Source: JBAXAB01 sp043718245
GTDB lineage: Bacteria > Patescibacteriota > Minisyncoccia > Phycocordibacterales > CAIZLB01
Direction: 5' to 3'
Length of the DNA: 11,163 nucleotides
Assembly: GCA_043718245.1 (NCBI GenBank)
Contig: JAYSWB010000049.1
Span: forward strand, 1 to 11,163
In this document: positions 1-6,297 of the stretch, piece by piece
Position numbering within the stretch: position 1 is the stretch's first letter
How the letters are laid out: every line of letters begins with the position of its first letter
Made by a program: the position numbers and the translations under genes
The notes under the pieces: generated by a model
Told to the model about the DNA's origin: nothing
Database searches by the model: none
Seen by the model: the letters and a program-made list of their open reading frames with translations, nothing else

Positions 1-176
1 TCATTTCTTTTACAGCCTCCGCCGGGAATGGTCCAGTAGTCGCCTGAATAGGTAGTTTTAATTAGAAGACATTGGGCATTTTGATTTTCAACAAGGCATT
101 TTATGCCAAATGTTTTTGGTCTAAATATAAACCAGTATATTTTTCTTAATGAGTTGAGGATTTTATATAGTTTCAT
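1..176 (-). CDS. NUDIX hydrolase, N-terminal part (runs off left edge)
   Basis: The reading frame opens at ATG 176 and stays open for 58 codons to the window edge, so the C-terminus is missing. After a basic N-terminus rich in aromatics (YWFIFRPK, residues 14-21), a strand with Cys-Leu-Leu-Ile-Lys (36-40) leads into DYWTIPGGGCKRN (46-58), followed by a codon starting GA, most likely Glu. This matches the start of the Nudix box (G-x5-E preceded by W-x-[IL]-PGGG). NUDIX enzymes hydrolyse nucleoside diphosphates linked to another group; the substrate cannot be told from this piece. The gene starts 23 nt after the def stop on the same strand, so it is probably co-transcribed with def. The family call is fairly safe; the function is open. 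Confidence 0.8.
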   Translation of the reverse strand, partial: MKLYKILNSLRKIYWFIFRPKTFGIKCLVENQNAQCLLIKTTYSGDYWTIPGGGCKRN

Positions 177-199
177 ATTTCAATTATCCCTTTATAGTC

Positions 200-757
200 C
201 TACGCTATTTCCCTAAGTGTTTCTTTAAGGGGATCAGACACCATAAATTCCATTGTTCCTTTTTCGATTTTATCAAGATTTATAATCCCATCTAAGTGGT
301 CGTATTCATGCTGAAGGAGCCGTGCAAGAAAACCATCTGATTTAATTTCTTGCTGATTTCCGTTTTCGTCCATATATTCCATTACAATAGATTTCGGCCT
401 TTTTACATCTCCCCACAGTGGTCCGCAACTTAGACAATTCTCCTTGTATAAGCACTCTTCAGAAGACATGCTGGTAATCTTTGGATTAATATATATTTTG
501 AAGGTCTCATCGGTAAATGTAATGAAAACAGATTTATTCTCTCCAATTTGGGGCGCAGCTAAACCCCGGCCGTAACCGGTAATTTCTCTAATTTTTGTAA
601 GGGTTTCCTGCAACATCCTGCCTACTTTTATTCCTTCTTCAAGCGTGACTTCAGTTGTTTTTTGTCTAAGTACAGCATTGCCGACAAAAGTAAGTTCTGG
701 ACAGGACTCAATAATTTTCTCTATTCGTTTCTGCAAGTGTAGAATTTCTTTGCTCAT
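200..757 (-). CDS. def: Peptide deformylase
   Basis: Metal-dependent cytoplasmic enzyme that removes the formyl group from the initiator methionine of new proteins. All three family motifs are present in order in 185 residues: GRGLAAPQIG (63-72, motif I), ENCLS (106-110, motif II with the metal-binding Cys108) and QHEYDHLDG (149-157, motif III with His150, Glu151 and His154). Motif II is unusual: the normal Gly of EGCLS is Asn, and the following SVPG-type stretch reads CGPLW, with a second Cys at 111. The spacing to V-K-R-P is normal, so this is substitution and not damage. The first 25 residues form a predicted helix. No Shine-Dalgarno is seen. A weak -10 (TATATT, 767-772) lies only 9 nt upstream of the ATG. 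The gene is downstream of the anchored protein at 801-1679 (43 nt gap) and upstream of the NUDIX gene. Confidence 0.93.
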   Translation of the reverse strand: MSKEILHLQKRIEKIIESCPELTFVGNAVLRQKTTEVTLEEGIKVGRMLQETLTKIREITGYGRGLAAPQIGENKSVFITFTDETFKIYINPKITSMSSEECLYKENCLSCGPLWGDVKRPKSIVMEYMDENGNQQEIKSDGFLARLLQHEYDHLDGIINLDKIEKGTMEFMVSDPLKETLREIA

Positions 758-800
758 GTTTGCTTTAATATAGCCTTTTATTCTAAAAGCAAAAATCGCC

Positions 801-1679
801 TTAATTGACGATTATTGTTTGCCCAAAATTGTAGTAGGCCCGTCCAAGATTTTCTAGTGTGCTCGCAACAATTATTACTTGGTATTCTCCAGGTATTATT
901 GCATCTCCACTAGAAGATAGACACAAGTTGACTTCACCCTGGCTAGTATATTTATCAGAAAAAGTTCCCGAAAATACTGCAAAAGGGCATTTAATTCCTG
1001 GATTATAGTAATTTTGATTTTGAATAAGGAGAATATTAATCTTGGCTTTCTTGTTTTTCACATCGTCGCCAAAGGTTACTTCGTAGCCATATTTTTCGCC
1101 TGACTTAATTGTGGTATCGGAAATCTTCACTTCCAATGACTCTGATCGGAAGGTGTTAAAAACATTATTGTAAGCACTATTACCAGAACGAACACCTTCT
1201 TCATAGATTGCCTTTTCATCCAGGGCGAATTTATAGATTAAAATTTTTCCAACACTTGGTCGATTGAAGTAAACAGCTCTTTTGTTTACCTCAAGCGTAG
1301 AGCCTTTCTCGATAATCGGACCCTTAAGGTCTATATTCGGATTCCATAAACCAGTCATTATAAGATAATCACGAGCTGAGGTGTGTTCTTTAAAAAAAAG
1401 AGCAAATCTAGCGGCATCAGAATGTTCGTAGATATCTGTTTGGAGCAAGGGTGCCAAATGACTTTTTTCTATAGCCTTGCGCAATTCTATAAAAGCTACA
1501 CCCGTACCTTTTTCTGTTACTGGAACACTTACGAATTCACTCTTATCATTACTAACAGGCGAATTATTATCTGTAGCCTCTGGATTATCGGTTTGAGCAG
1601 GTGTTTTGAAAATGACAAAAGCTACCACAAGTATTGCGATTACTATAACAACTATTCTTACTCTTTTCGTGGTAGTCAT
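801..1679 (-). CDS. Membrane-anchored exported protein of unknown function
   Basis: I do not recognise a family. The 292-residue product starts with a short basic segment (MTTTKRVR) and one hydrophobic helix (residues 8-24) with no lipobox Cys. It is therefore likely held in the membrane by an N-terminal anchor with the rest outside. Residues 27-57 are a Ser/Asn/Asp/Pro-rich linker. Residues 60-115 look mixed alpha/beta. The C-terminal half (about 125-292) is rich in short alternating strands (EVKISDTTIKSG, KINILLIQNQ, GEYQVIIVAS), which suggests a beta-sandwich or Ig-like fold. Only two Cys lie outside the membrane (231 and 253), placed so that they could form a disulfide. The gene is first in a probable operon with def and the NUDIX gene. 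ATG 1679 is chosen because it directly precedes the basic residues and the anchor. Confidence 0.75.
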   Translation of the reverse strand: MTTTKRVRIVVIVIAILVVAFVIFKTPAQTDNPEATDNNSPVSNDKSEFVSVPVTEKGTGVAFIELRKAIEKSHLAPLLQTDIYEHSDAARFALFFKEHTSARDYLIMTGLWNPNIDLKGPIIEKGSTLEVNKRAVYFNRPSVGKILIYKFALDEKAIYEEGVRSGNSAYNNVFNTFRSESLEVKISDTTIKSGEKYGYEVTFGDDVKNKKAKINILLIQNQNYYNPGIKCPFAVFSGTFSDKYTSQGEVNLCLSSSGDAIIPGEYQVIIVASTLENLGRAYYNFGQTIIVN

Positions 1680-1917
1680 ATAAATTGTTTGATTGAAGTT
1701 CGATAACCAAAAGGGCTATCCCTCTCGGTCTCCCGAACCTCGTACTAGTGTGTGAACCTAGTCTCTGGCTTTCAGAACTAAACCAAGGACATTCCTTGGT
1801 TAAATTAAGCCTAGAAGATATGCATAGTCTAGCATTAACAAAGGGGAGTGTATAACCCCGGAAATGACCCCCGGCCTCTTATATAACCTCCTAGTATTGG
1901 GTTGAGGAATAAGGTGC
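1680..1917. other. Non-coding stretch with many short inverted repeats
   Basis: This 238-bp gap lies between the ABC ATPase stop and the start of the anchored-protein gene, both on the minus strand. No convincing gene is seen. It holds several short potential hairpins: ACTAG/CTAGT around TGTGTGAAC (about 1743-1761), a 9-bp hairpin at 1781-1801, GGGG/CCCC near 1843-1859, and AGGG/CCCT near 1712-1723. The tetramer CTAG occurs five times between about 1740 and 1895. On the minus strand the hexamer CCGGGG occurs twice, seven bases apart (within about 1855-1875). It could be a 3' end plus a 5' leader, or a structured RNA; I found no match to tRNA, SRP RNA, RNase P RNA or tmRNA landmarks. Confidence 0.4.
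1781..1801 (-). terminator. Perfect 9-bp hairpin, possible terminator after the ABC operon
   Basis: AACCAAGGA and TCCTTGGTT form a perfect 9-bp stem around a 3-nt loop. On the minus strand it follows the ABC ATPase gene by about 115 nt. The tail (TTAGTTCT) is only weakly T-rich, so intrinsic termination is uncertain. It could instead be a protein site or part of a larger RNA fold. Confidence 0.35.
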
Positions 1918-3063
1918 TTAGTTACCTGATTCCCACAGCTCTTCAAAGAATCGCATGTATGCATCTGCCACATCTTGGTTCTTGATCTGGATGATTGTTG
2001 GCTCATCACCAAATATTTGAGTAATGACTGTATCGCCGAAGACGTTGTAGTTTGCGGGGTTCTGAATATTTCTTGGCATTTCTCTAAACTGGTTGAATTC
2101 AGGAAAATCTCGCAATAACTGCTTATCTTTTTCTCCCTGATCGTACGTCACCATTTTCCAGATAATTTTTTTCTGAATACGAAGCTTTTCATAGAGAGCA
2201 TAAAATTCACCCATAGGTGCGTACCACGCATCACCGACTGCACCTGCGACATATATCACTGAATTTTCAGGTAAGTGCTTCATGAGGCCGATATGGTAAG
2301 CCTGGAATTGCTCAATACCCCGAAAGACCTCGATTGATTCATCTTGTCTCGCAATATCAGCGATGAACGATCGTACTTCCGGATCAGTTTGATTAAAAAA
2401 GAATTGAGTCGATTTCTTGTCTTGTAGAATACTCCCATTTTTGAGAAAGAGAATTCTGTCAGCTACAGATAATGCAAAAGACATATGGTGGGTAACTATC
2501 ACCATTGTGTAGCCATCTTTGGCGAGAGCACGAATGAGGTCCAGGACGCTTTTAGTAAGTTCCGGATCAAGGGCTGAGGTAATTTCATCTAACAATAGCA
2601 CTTTCGGCTTTGCCATAATTGCTCGTAGTAAAGCGACTCGTTGCTTTTGTCCGCCAGAGAGTTCGCTCGGGTAATTATTGGCGTATTCAATTAACCCAAA
2701 TCGTTCCAAAAGTTTTTTAGCTTCTGAAATTGTTTCTTCGGCAAGCTTTTTTTGTTCTCCACTACCACTAAGCTTTGGTGCCAAAGTTAGATTCTCAAGC
2801 ACTGTGAGATGAGGCCAGAGTGTGTATTCCTGGGAAACATAGCTTACCAAGCTTTTTTGGTCAGTTTCAACATTGCCACTATCTAGTACTTCAAGACCGG
2901 CGAGCGCCCGGAGAAGCGTACTTTTGCCAGAGCCGCTTGCTCCGAGTACACAAATAATTTCCCCTGGAATTACCGAAAAAGTAATATCACTAATTCCTCT
3001 TATTTCAGAATCATGGATATATTTTTTTGTAGCGTTTTTTATATTAAGCATAAAATTAAGCAT
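1918..3063 (-). CDS. ABC importer ATPase with a C-terminal TrmB-like sensor domain
   Basis: ATP-hydrolysing subunit of the importer encoded with the permease and binding protein just upstream. The nucleotide-binding domain (about 5-237) is complete: Walker A GASGSGKS (41-48), Q-loop Gln78, signature LSGGQ (135-139), Walker B VLLLDE (155-160), D-loop SALD (163-166), H-loop His192. It is of the polar amino-acid (GlnQ/HisP) type. Those proteins normally end near residue 240, but this one continues for about 140 residues (243-381). The extra part starts IEVFRGIEQF, has GDTVITQIFGDEP (343-355) and ends ADAYMRFFEELW (366-377). It resembles the effector domains of the TrmB-like regulators at 4714-5472 (ends NMSQVFRELW) and 6298-7044 (starts IRMFTGKEGLK). 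I infer a ligand-sensing domain on the ATPase. It is neither a TOBE nor an obvious NIL/ACT domain. The start at 3063 overlaps the permease by 8 bp; Met5 (3051), 4 nt after the permease stop, is equally plausible. Confidence 0.9.
   Translation of the reverse strand: MLNFMLNIKNATKKYIHDSEIRGISDITFSVIPGEIICVLGASGSGKSTLLRALAGLEVLDSGNVETDQKSLVSYVSQEYTLWPHLTVLENLTLAPKLSGSGEQKKLAEETISEAKKLLERFGLIEYANNYPSELSGGQKQRVALLRAIMAKPKVLLLDEITSALDPELTKSVLDLIRALAKDGYTMVIVTHHMSFALSVADRILFLKNGSILQDKKSTQFFFNQTDPEVRSFIADIARQDESIEVFRGIEQFQAYHIGLMKHLPENSVIYVAGAVGDAWYAPMGEFYALYEKLRIQKKIIWKMVTYDQGEKDKQLLRDFPEFNQFREMPRNIQNPANYNVFGDTVITQIFGDEPTIIQIKNQDVADAYMRFFEELWESGN
3043..3063 (-). repeat. Tandem direct repeat duplicating the ATPase start
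   Basis: On the minus strand the 9-mer ATGCTTAAT occurs twice, separated by TTT (3063-3055 and 3051-3043). This gives two in-frame ATG codons (MLNFMLN). The permease stop TAA lies inside the first copy. The repeat makes the true start ambiguous and could have arisen by local duplication. Confidence 0.6.
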
Positions 3064-3709
3064 ATTGAGTAGCGTATTTCTTTTGAAACCAGGAAACTGT
3101 CAGGTGAAGCGGTGCAAGAATAGCTAAGAAGAAAATCACGAGAAGTGAGTAAATTGCAACCGGTTTATAAACCATGGCATTGATCGTTTGTGCGACTCGG
3201 AATAATTCTGGAACTGAAATCAGACTTGCGAATAATGTGTACTCAAGCATCGCGGCTTGGTTGAGCAGCAACTGCGGCATCACTCTACGAAGCAAGAGCG
3301 GTAATTCAATGTATTTTGTGATCTGGTTTTTCGTCATACCGAGCGTAGCCCCGGCTTCTCTATAGGCTTTTGGAAGCAGCTCAAGTTCCGTGGTTACAAT
3401 GTGAGCAGTAGAGATCATATTAATTAGGCCAAGAGCCACAATGGTGGTCCAGAACGGATCTACCACAACACCAAGCAATCCTTGTAGCGGGAAATGGAGC
3501 CAGAATAATAGGACTAGCACAGGTACAACTTTTGTGACGAACCGTGCGCCCTTAATTATTTTGCCAAGTTCCGGGCTGTGTCTGCCGCCGATTACACCCA
3601 GCAGGGTTCCGAGCGGAACCCCGATGAGAATAATTGACCCAAGGAGTTTGAGCGTGGTCAAAAAACCTTGGAGTAATAGTTGGTGATAGTTAATTAATAC
3701 GTTCCACAT
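3056..3709 (-). CDS. ABC importer permease, polar amino-acid type
   Basis: Membrane subunit that forms the translocation path of the importer, probably as a homodimer because only one permease gene is present. The 217 residues hold about five hydrophobic segments (roughly 13-38, 58-80, 85-108, 145-167, 186-208), as usual for HisM/GlnP-type permeases. The coupling EAA motif is clear: REAGATLGMTKNQITKYIEL followed by Pro (117-137), with the conserved EA, G and I-x-x-LP pattern that contacts the ATPase. It lies 20 nt after the binding-protein stop and runs into the ATPase gene. No Shine-Dalgarno is present; the ATG is preceded by CTAT. Family and role are secure; the substrate is not shown by this subunit. 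Confidence 0.92.
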   Translation of the reverse strand: MWNVLINYHQLLLQGFLTTLKLLGSIILIGVPLGTLLGVIGGRHSPELGKIIKGARFVTKVVPVLVLLFWLHFPLQGLLGVVVDPFWTTIVALGLINMISTAHIVTTELELLPKAYREAGATLGMTKNQITKYIELPLLLRRVMPQLLLNQAAMLEYTLFASLISVPELFRVAQTINAMVYKPVAIYSLLVIFFLAILAPLHLTVSWFQKKYATQYA

Positions 3710-3729
3710 ATAGTTTGAGAGTTAATTGA

Positions 3730-4557
3730 TTACTTTGCGAGAATGTAGTCGTTAGATACGCCGTATTTATCAAGTGTGCGAGCTACTGTGCCATCGTTGA
3801 TGAGATCGCCAAGTGCGATGTTCCACATAGCTGCCATAGAATCTTCGCCGCGAGCGAAAGCAAACTCTACACCGAATGTTCGGACAGGTTTCTCTGTTGC
3901 ACGTACGAGAGTTCCTGGATTTGATTTCAAGAAGTCATTAGCAGCAGAAGGCTCAGCAAATGCCAAGTCGGCCTTTTTATTGGTCACATTTAGGAATACT
4001 TCAGCATATGAAGAGAGCTGCGGGAGAGCATTTACTTTTGCATTTGGAAAATCCTGCTTCGCAATAAACGATGACATTTCTCCATCGAGGATACTGAGTG
4101 TGTACTGACTCGAATTTATTTTAGAGAGATCTCCAGAAAATCTGGTATCTCCTGTGCGAACATAAGGATAAATCCCACTGTAAAAAGGTGGTATAGAGAA
4201 TACCGCTTCACGAGCTCGAGCTGAGTTTGGCCAAATCTGAGTTCCAACAACGTCGTAACGCTTGGTATTCAAGCCTTCGATTGCCGAACCCCAACCTACT
4301 TCTTCAACCCAGTTAGTCTTTACACCAAGATTTTTTGCAGCTGCTTCAACGAGATCATATGAAAAACCAGAAAGCTTTCCTGTTTTCTCGTCTTTGATCA
4401 TCGAAGGGGGATAGATGATATACCCGATGCGAATTTCGCCATTATTAATAACTTTGTCTGCTACTGACTCTACTTTTGTGCCTTTCTGAGCTCCAAAAGC
4501 GACCACCAGAGCGACTGCTGCGATAACACCAATAACAATATTTCCGTACTTGTTCAT
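3730..4557 (-). CDS. Extracytoplasmic solute-binding protein (SBP family 3), amino-acid type
   Basis: Captures the ligand outside the cell and delivers it to the importer. Residues 6-23 form a hydrophobic signal or anchor segment. There is no lipobox Cys, so it is probably membrane-anchored by this helix or cleaved by signal peptidase I. The mature part follows the family-3 plan: GEIRIGYIIYPPSM (40-53), GFSYDLVEAAAKNLG (64-78), YDVVGTQIW (101-109), and the SARAREAVFSIPPFY segment (112-126), where Arg116 fits the carboxylate-binding Arg of amino-acid binders. In the second lobe, where these proteins usually have an amino-group-binding Asp (xDAxxxD), the sequence reads ADLAFAEPSA with Glu202. 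The ligand may therefore be an amino acid or another small amine or acid. It is first in a three-gene operon and has its own promoter (4588-4616). Confidence 0.9.
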   Translation of the reverse strand: MNKYGNIVIGVIAAVALVVAFGAQKGTKVESVADKVINNGEIRIGYIIYPPSMIKDEKTGKLSGFSYDLVEAAAKNLGVKTNWVEEVGWGSAIEGLNTKRYDVVGTQIWPNSARAREAVFSIPPFYSGIYPYVRTGDTRFSGDLSKINSSQYTLSILDGEMSSFIAKQDFPNAKVNALPQLSSYAEVFLNVTNKKADLAFAEPSAANDFLKSNPGTLVRATEKPVRTFGVEFAFARGEDSMAAMWNIALGDLINDGTVARTLDKYGVSNDYILAK

Positions 4558-4587
4558 AATTGATTATTAATTAATATTAATGCACAT

Positions 4588-4616
4588 ATGATATCAGATT
4601 TGTCAAGTAATGTCAA
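4588..4616 (-). promoter_or_regulatory. Promoter of the ABC importer operon
   Basis: On the minus strand TTGACA (4616-4611), a 17-bp spacer and TATCAT (4593-4588) form a near-consensus sigma-70-type promoter. The expected start point is about 24 nt upstream of the binding-protein ATG at 4557. A second TTGACA copy (4606-4601) sits exactly 10 bp downstream, on the same helical face, inside the spacer. It may be a regulator half-site or an alternative -35. Confidence 0.55.
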
Positions 4617-4675
4617 TACCAAAACAACGAAAATAGGTATATTTATCAAGCTTTTATCACTATTTTAACAAAAAG

Positions 4676-4694
4676 TGTTGACAAAAAACCAACA
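4676..4694. promoter_or_regulatory. Inverted repeat over the -35 of the TrmB-like gene, possible operator
   Basis: TGTTG (4676-4680) and CAACA (4690-4694) are inverted around 9 bp and overlap the -35 box at 4678-4683. The position would let a bound dimer block the promoter. Autoregulation by the adjacent TrmB-like protein is an inference. Confidence 0.35.
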
Positions 4695-4707
4695 ACTATG
4701 ATAAAAT
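4678..4707 (+). promoter_or_regulatory. Promoter of the TrmB-like gene, likely leaderless transcript
   Basis: TTGACA (4678-4683), an 18-bp spacer and TAAAAT (4702-4707) are followed only 6 nt later by the ATG at 4714. A normal start distance of about 7 nt from the -10 would place the first mRNA base at or beside the start codon, which predicts a leaderless mRNA. Confidence 0.5.
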
Positions 4708-4713
4708 AAGGCC

Positions 4714-5472
4714 ATGATAGAAAAAGTAATGCATAGCCTGGGCTTGGGAAATAAGGAGCAAACCGTCTATAAGCTCATTCTTGAACATGGGAAGATCGCT
4801 CCAGCGCTTATTTCTAGGCTTGCCAAGATTAACCGGACAACTGTCTATAGCGTGGCAAAAGAGCTTAAGGATAAAGGCCTCATTGTTGAAGATATGGGTG
4901 GCAGGACGCTCTACTTTTTGCCTGTGCGAGAGAAAGAACTCGAAAAGGTGATTGAGACTGAAAATGAGAAAGCGAAGGAAAAGGTGAGTTCTATCCGCGA
5001 ACTACAGGAATTTCTTAAAAATGTGCCGGAATCGAAGAGCTACTCTGTGCCAAAGATCCGATTTGTGGATGAAGTTGATTTGGATAAATATATTTACGAA
5101 GCAGCTCCAAGGTGGACTGAAAGTATGAAAGAGGGAAATAAGACCTGGTGGGGATATCAGGATCACACTTTCGTTGAAAAATTTGGTAAATGGGTAGACT
5201 GGTACTGGAAAACTACGGATAAAGATGTAGACCTTAAACTTTTCAGTAACCAGTCTGATATTGAGAAAGAAATGGTCTCTAAAAAAATTGAGAGACGCAA
5301 AATAAAGTTTCTAGATACTAATGAATTCTCAGCCACTCAGTGGATTATCGGTTCGTATATTGTCATGATCATTACGAAAGAGAGGCCATACTACTTAATC
5401 GAAATAAATGACTCCGTCATGGCGCACAATATGAGCCAGGTGTTTAGGGAGCTTTGGGGTAAGACTTCCTAA
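4714..5472 (+). CDS. TrmB-family transcriptional regulator, divergent to the ABC importer
   Basis: Predicted ligand-responsive DNA-binding protein of 252 residues. The N-terminal winged helix-turn-helix (about 8-70) has the TrmB-type pattern LGLGNKEQTVYKLILEHG (9-26) and recognition helix NRTTVYSVAKELKDKGLI (40-57). A charged helix (72-102) probably forms the dimer coiled coil. The C-terminal effector domain (113-250) is rich in Trp and Tyr (WWGYQD 145-150, WVDWYWK 160-166) and ends in VFRELW (243-248), very like the end of the ABC ATPase domain. Position and divergent promoters suggest it controls the importer operon and itself. The ligand is unknown and may be the imported solute. No usable Shine-Dalgarno: AAGG sits only 2 nt before the ATG. 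The 3' end overlaps the HD gene by 4 bp, tail to tail. Confidence 0.85.
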   Translation: MIEKVMHSLGLGNKEQTVYKLILEHGKIAPALISRLAKINRTTVYSVAKELKDKGLIVEDMGGRTLYFLPVREKELEKVIETENEKAKEKVSSIRELQEFLKNVPESKSYSVPKIRFVDEVDLDKYIYEAAPRWTESMKEGNKTWWGYQDHTFVEKFGKWVDWYWKTTDKDVDLKLFSNQSDIEKEMVSKKIERRKIKFLDTNEFSATQWIIGSYIVMIITKERPYYLIEINDSVMAHNMSQVFRELWGKTS

Positions 5473-6245
5473 GCTTGGGCAATGTAGTTTTTGGTACTTT
5501 CTATTACGGTTTGCAGTCGGCCAGTCATCTCCTCAATTTTGTCTTGCTCCAAAATATCATGAGCGGTTTTTAATCTTTCAACAAAAACTTCCATTACAGG
5601 TAGGTACTTCTTGCTCAACTTAAGTCTGCGTGCAGGGTCACTGATTGCCTCAAGGTTTAGGGCGTTATCAGAAAAATCAGAAAGCTTAATTGGTAATACA
5701 TCAGAATCTTCGATTGCTTCTTTGACATGCTCCTTGTAGACATTATTTTTTTCATCAGCCGACATACCTTCTTTCTCGGGTTCTGGGTTGGAAAGCTTCA
5801 CTACAATTTTTTCTATTCTTTCTCCAAAAGTATTTTTTACATATAGCAACGCTTGCTCTCTTTCAGAGTCCGAAGTTGTATCAGCCAGCAGGGCCGCTAA
5901 TTTTTTTGCCTGGTCCTCAACAGAATCATGGAGGAGTGCTCCTATGACAAGTTCTGGGTCTTTAATTCCATATTCCTCAACAATTCTATTACTTACTCTT
6001 AAAATATGGTTTACATAGGGACCGTCAGGCCGTGGCTTCTGATCAGCGTGAACTATTAAGGCTAAGTTAAGAGCCTCCTCAATTTTCTGCTTGAATAACT
6101 CTTTTTGTTCTGGAGAGTATTCATTATTTTGATCAATAAAAGAACTAGTATTCGCGGTCAGCTTATTTTTGTTTTGAGTAATAAAATCGGCAGGTTCTCC
6201 AGAACTTTCCTCGTCGGCTTGGTGTTTATTAGGATTAAAATTCAT
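5469..6245 (-). CDS. Stand-alone RSH-type HD phosphohydrolase
   Basis: HD-domain hydrolase related to the hydrolase half of RelA/SpoT proteins and to Mesh1-type small alarmone hydrolases, so a possible (p)ppGpp pyrophosphohydrolase. Key features: HADQKPRPDGPYVNH (66-80), matching the RSH 'H-x-x-Q-x-R-x-x-x-x-P-Y-x-x-H' segment with the metal ligand His80; LLHDSVED (104-111) with the HD pair 106-107 and the ED pair 110-111; and IKLSDFSDN (186-194), matching the usual IKLADRLHN, with Asp190 as the fourth metal ligand. There is no synthetase domain. Residues 1-45 are polar and probably disordered; the C-terminal third is helical. It follows the TrmB-like gene by 52 nt on the same strand and may be co-transcribed, but it also has a possible own promoter. 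The substrate could be another nucleotide; the HD metal site itself looks intact. Confidence 0.85.
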   Translation of the reverse strand: MNFNPNKHQADEESSGEPADFITQNKNKLTANTSSFIDQNNEYSPEQKELFKQKIEEALNLALIVHADQKPRPDGPYVNHILRVSNRIVEEYGIKDPELVIGALLHDSVEDQAKKLAALLADTTSDSEREQALLYVKNTFGERIEKIVVKLSNPEPEKEGMSADEKNNVYKEHVKEAIEDSDVLPIKLSDFSDNALNLEAISDPARRLKLSKKYLPVMEVFVERLKTAHDILEQDKIEEMTGRLQTVIESTKNYIAQA

Positions 6246-6252
6246 ATAAACT

Positions 6253-6282
6253 ATTGTATCCAGATTATTTAGTAAATGCTAA
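6253..6282 (-). promoter_or_regulatory. Possible promoter just before the HD hydrolase gene
   Basis: On the minus strand TTAGCA (6282-6277), 18 bp, and TACAAT (6258-6253) precede the ATG at 6245 by 7 nt. The -35 matches consensus at only four of six positions. If used, the mRNA would be leaderless, as predicted for the gene at 4714. Confidence 0.35.
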
Positions 6283-6297
6283 TGCTATATAATTAAT

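Noticed and set aside
1383..1706. Plus-strand open frame of 107 codons
   Set aside because: It lies almost wholly opposite the anchored-protein gene, has Cys/Tyr-rich low-quality composition and no family pattern.
1800..2012. Minus-strand open frame of 70 codons reaching into the intergenic stretch
   Set aside because: Its first half overlaps the ATPase gene in another frame, and the rest looks like random translation of the repeat-rich gap.
3776..4108. Plus-strand open frame of 110 codons
   Set aside because: Antisense of the solute-binding protein; no start signal and no recognisable motif.
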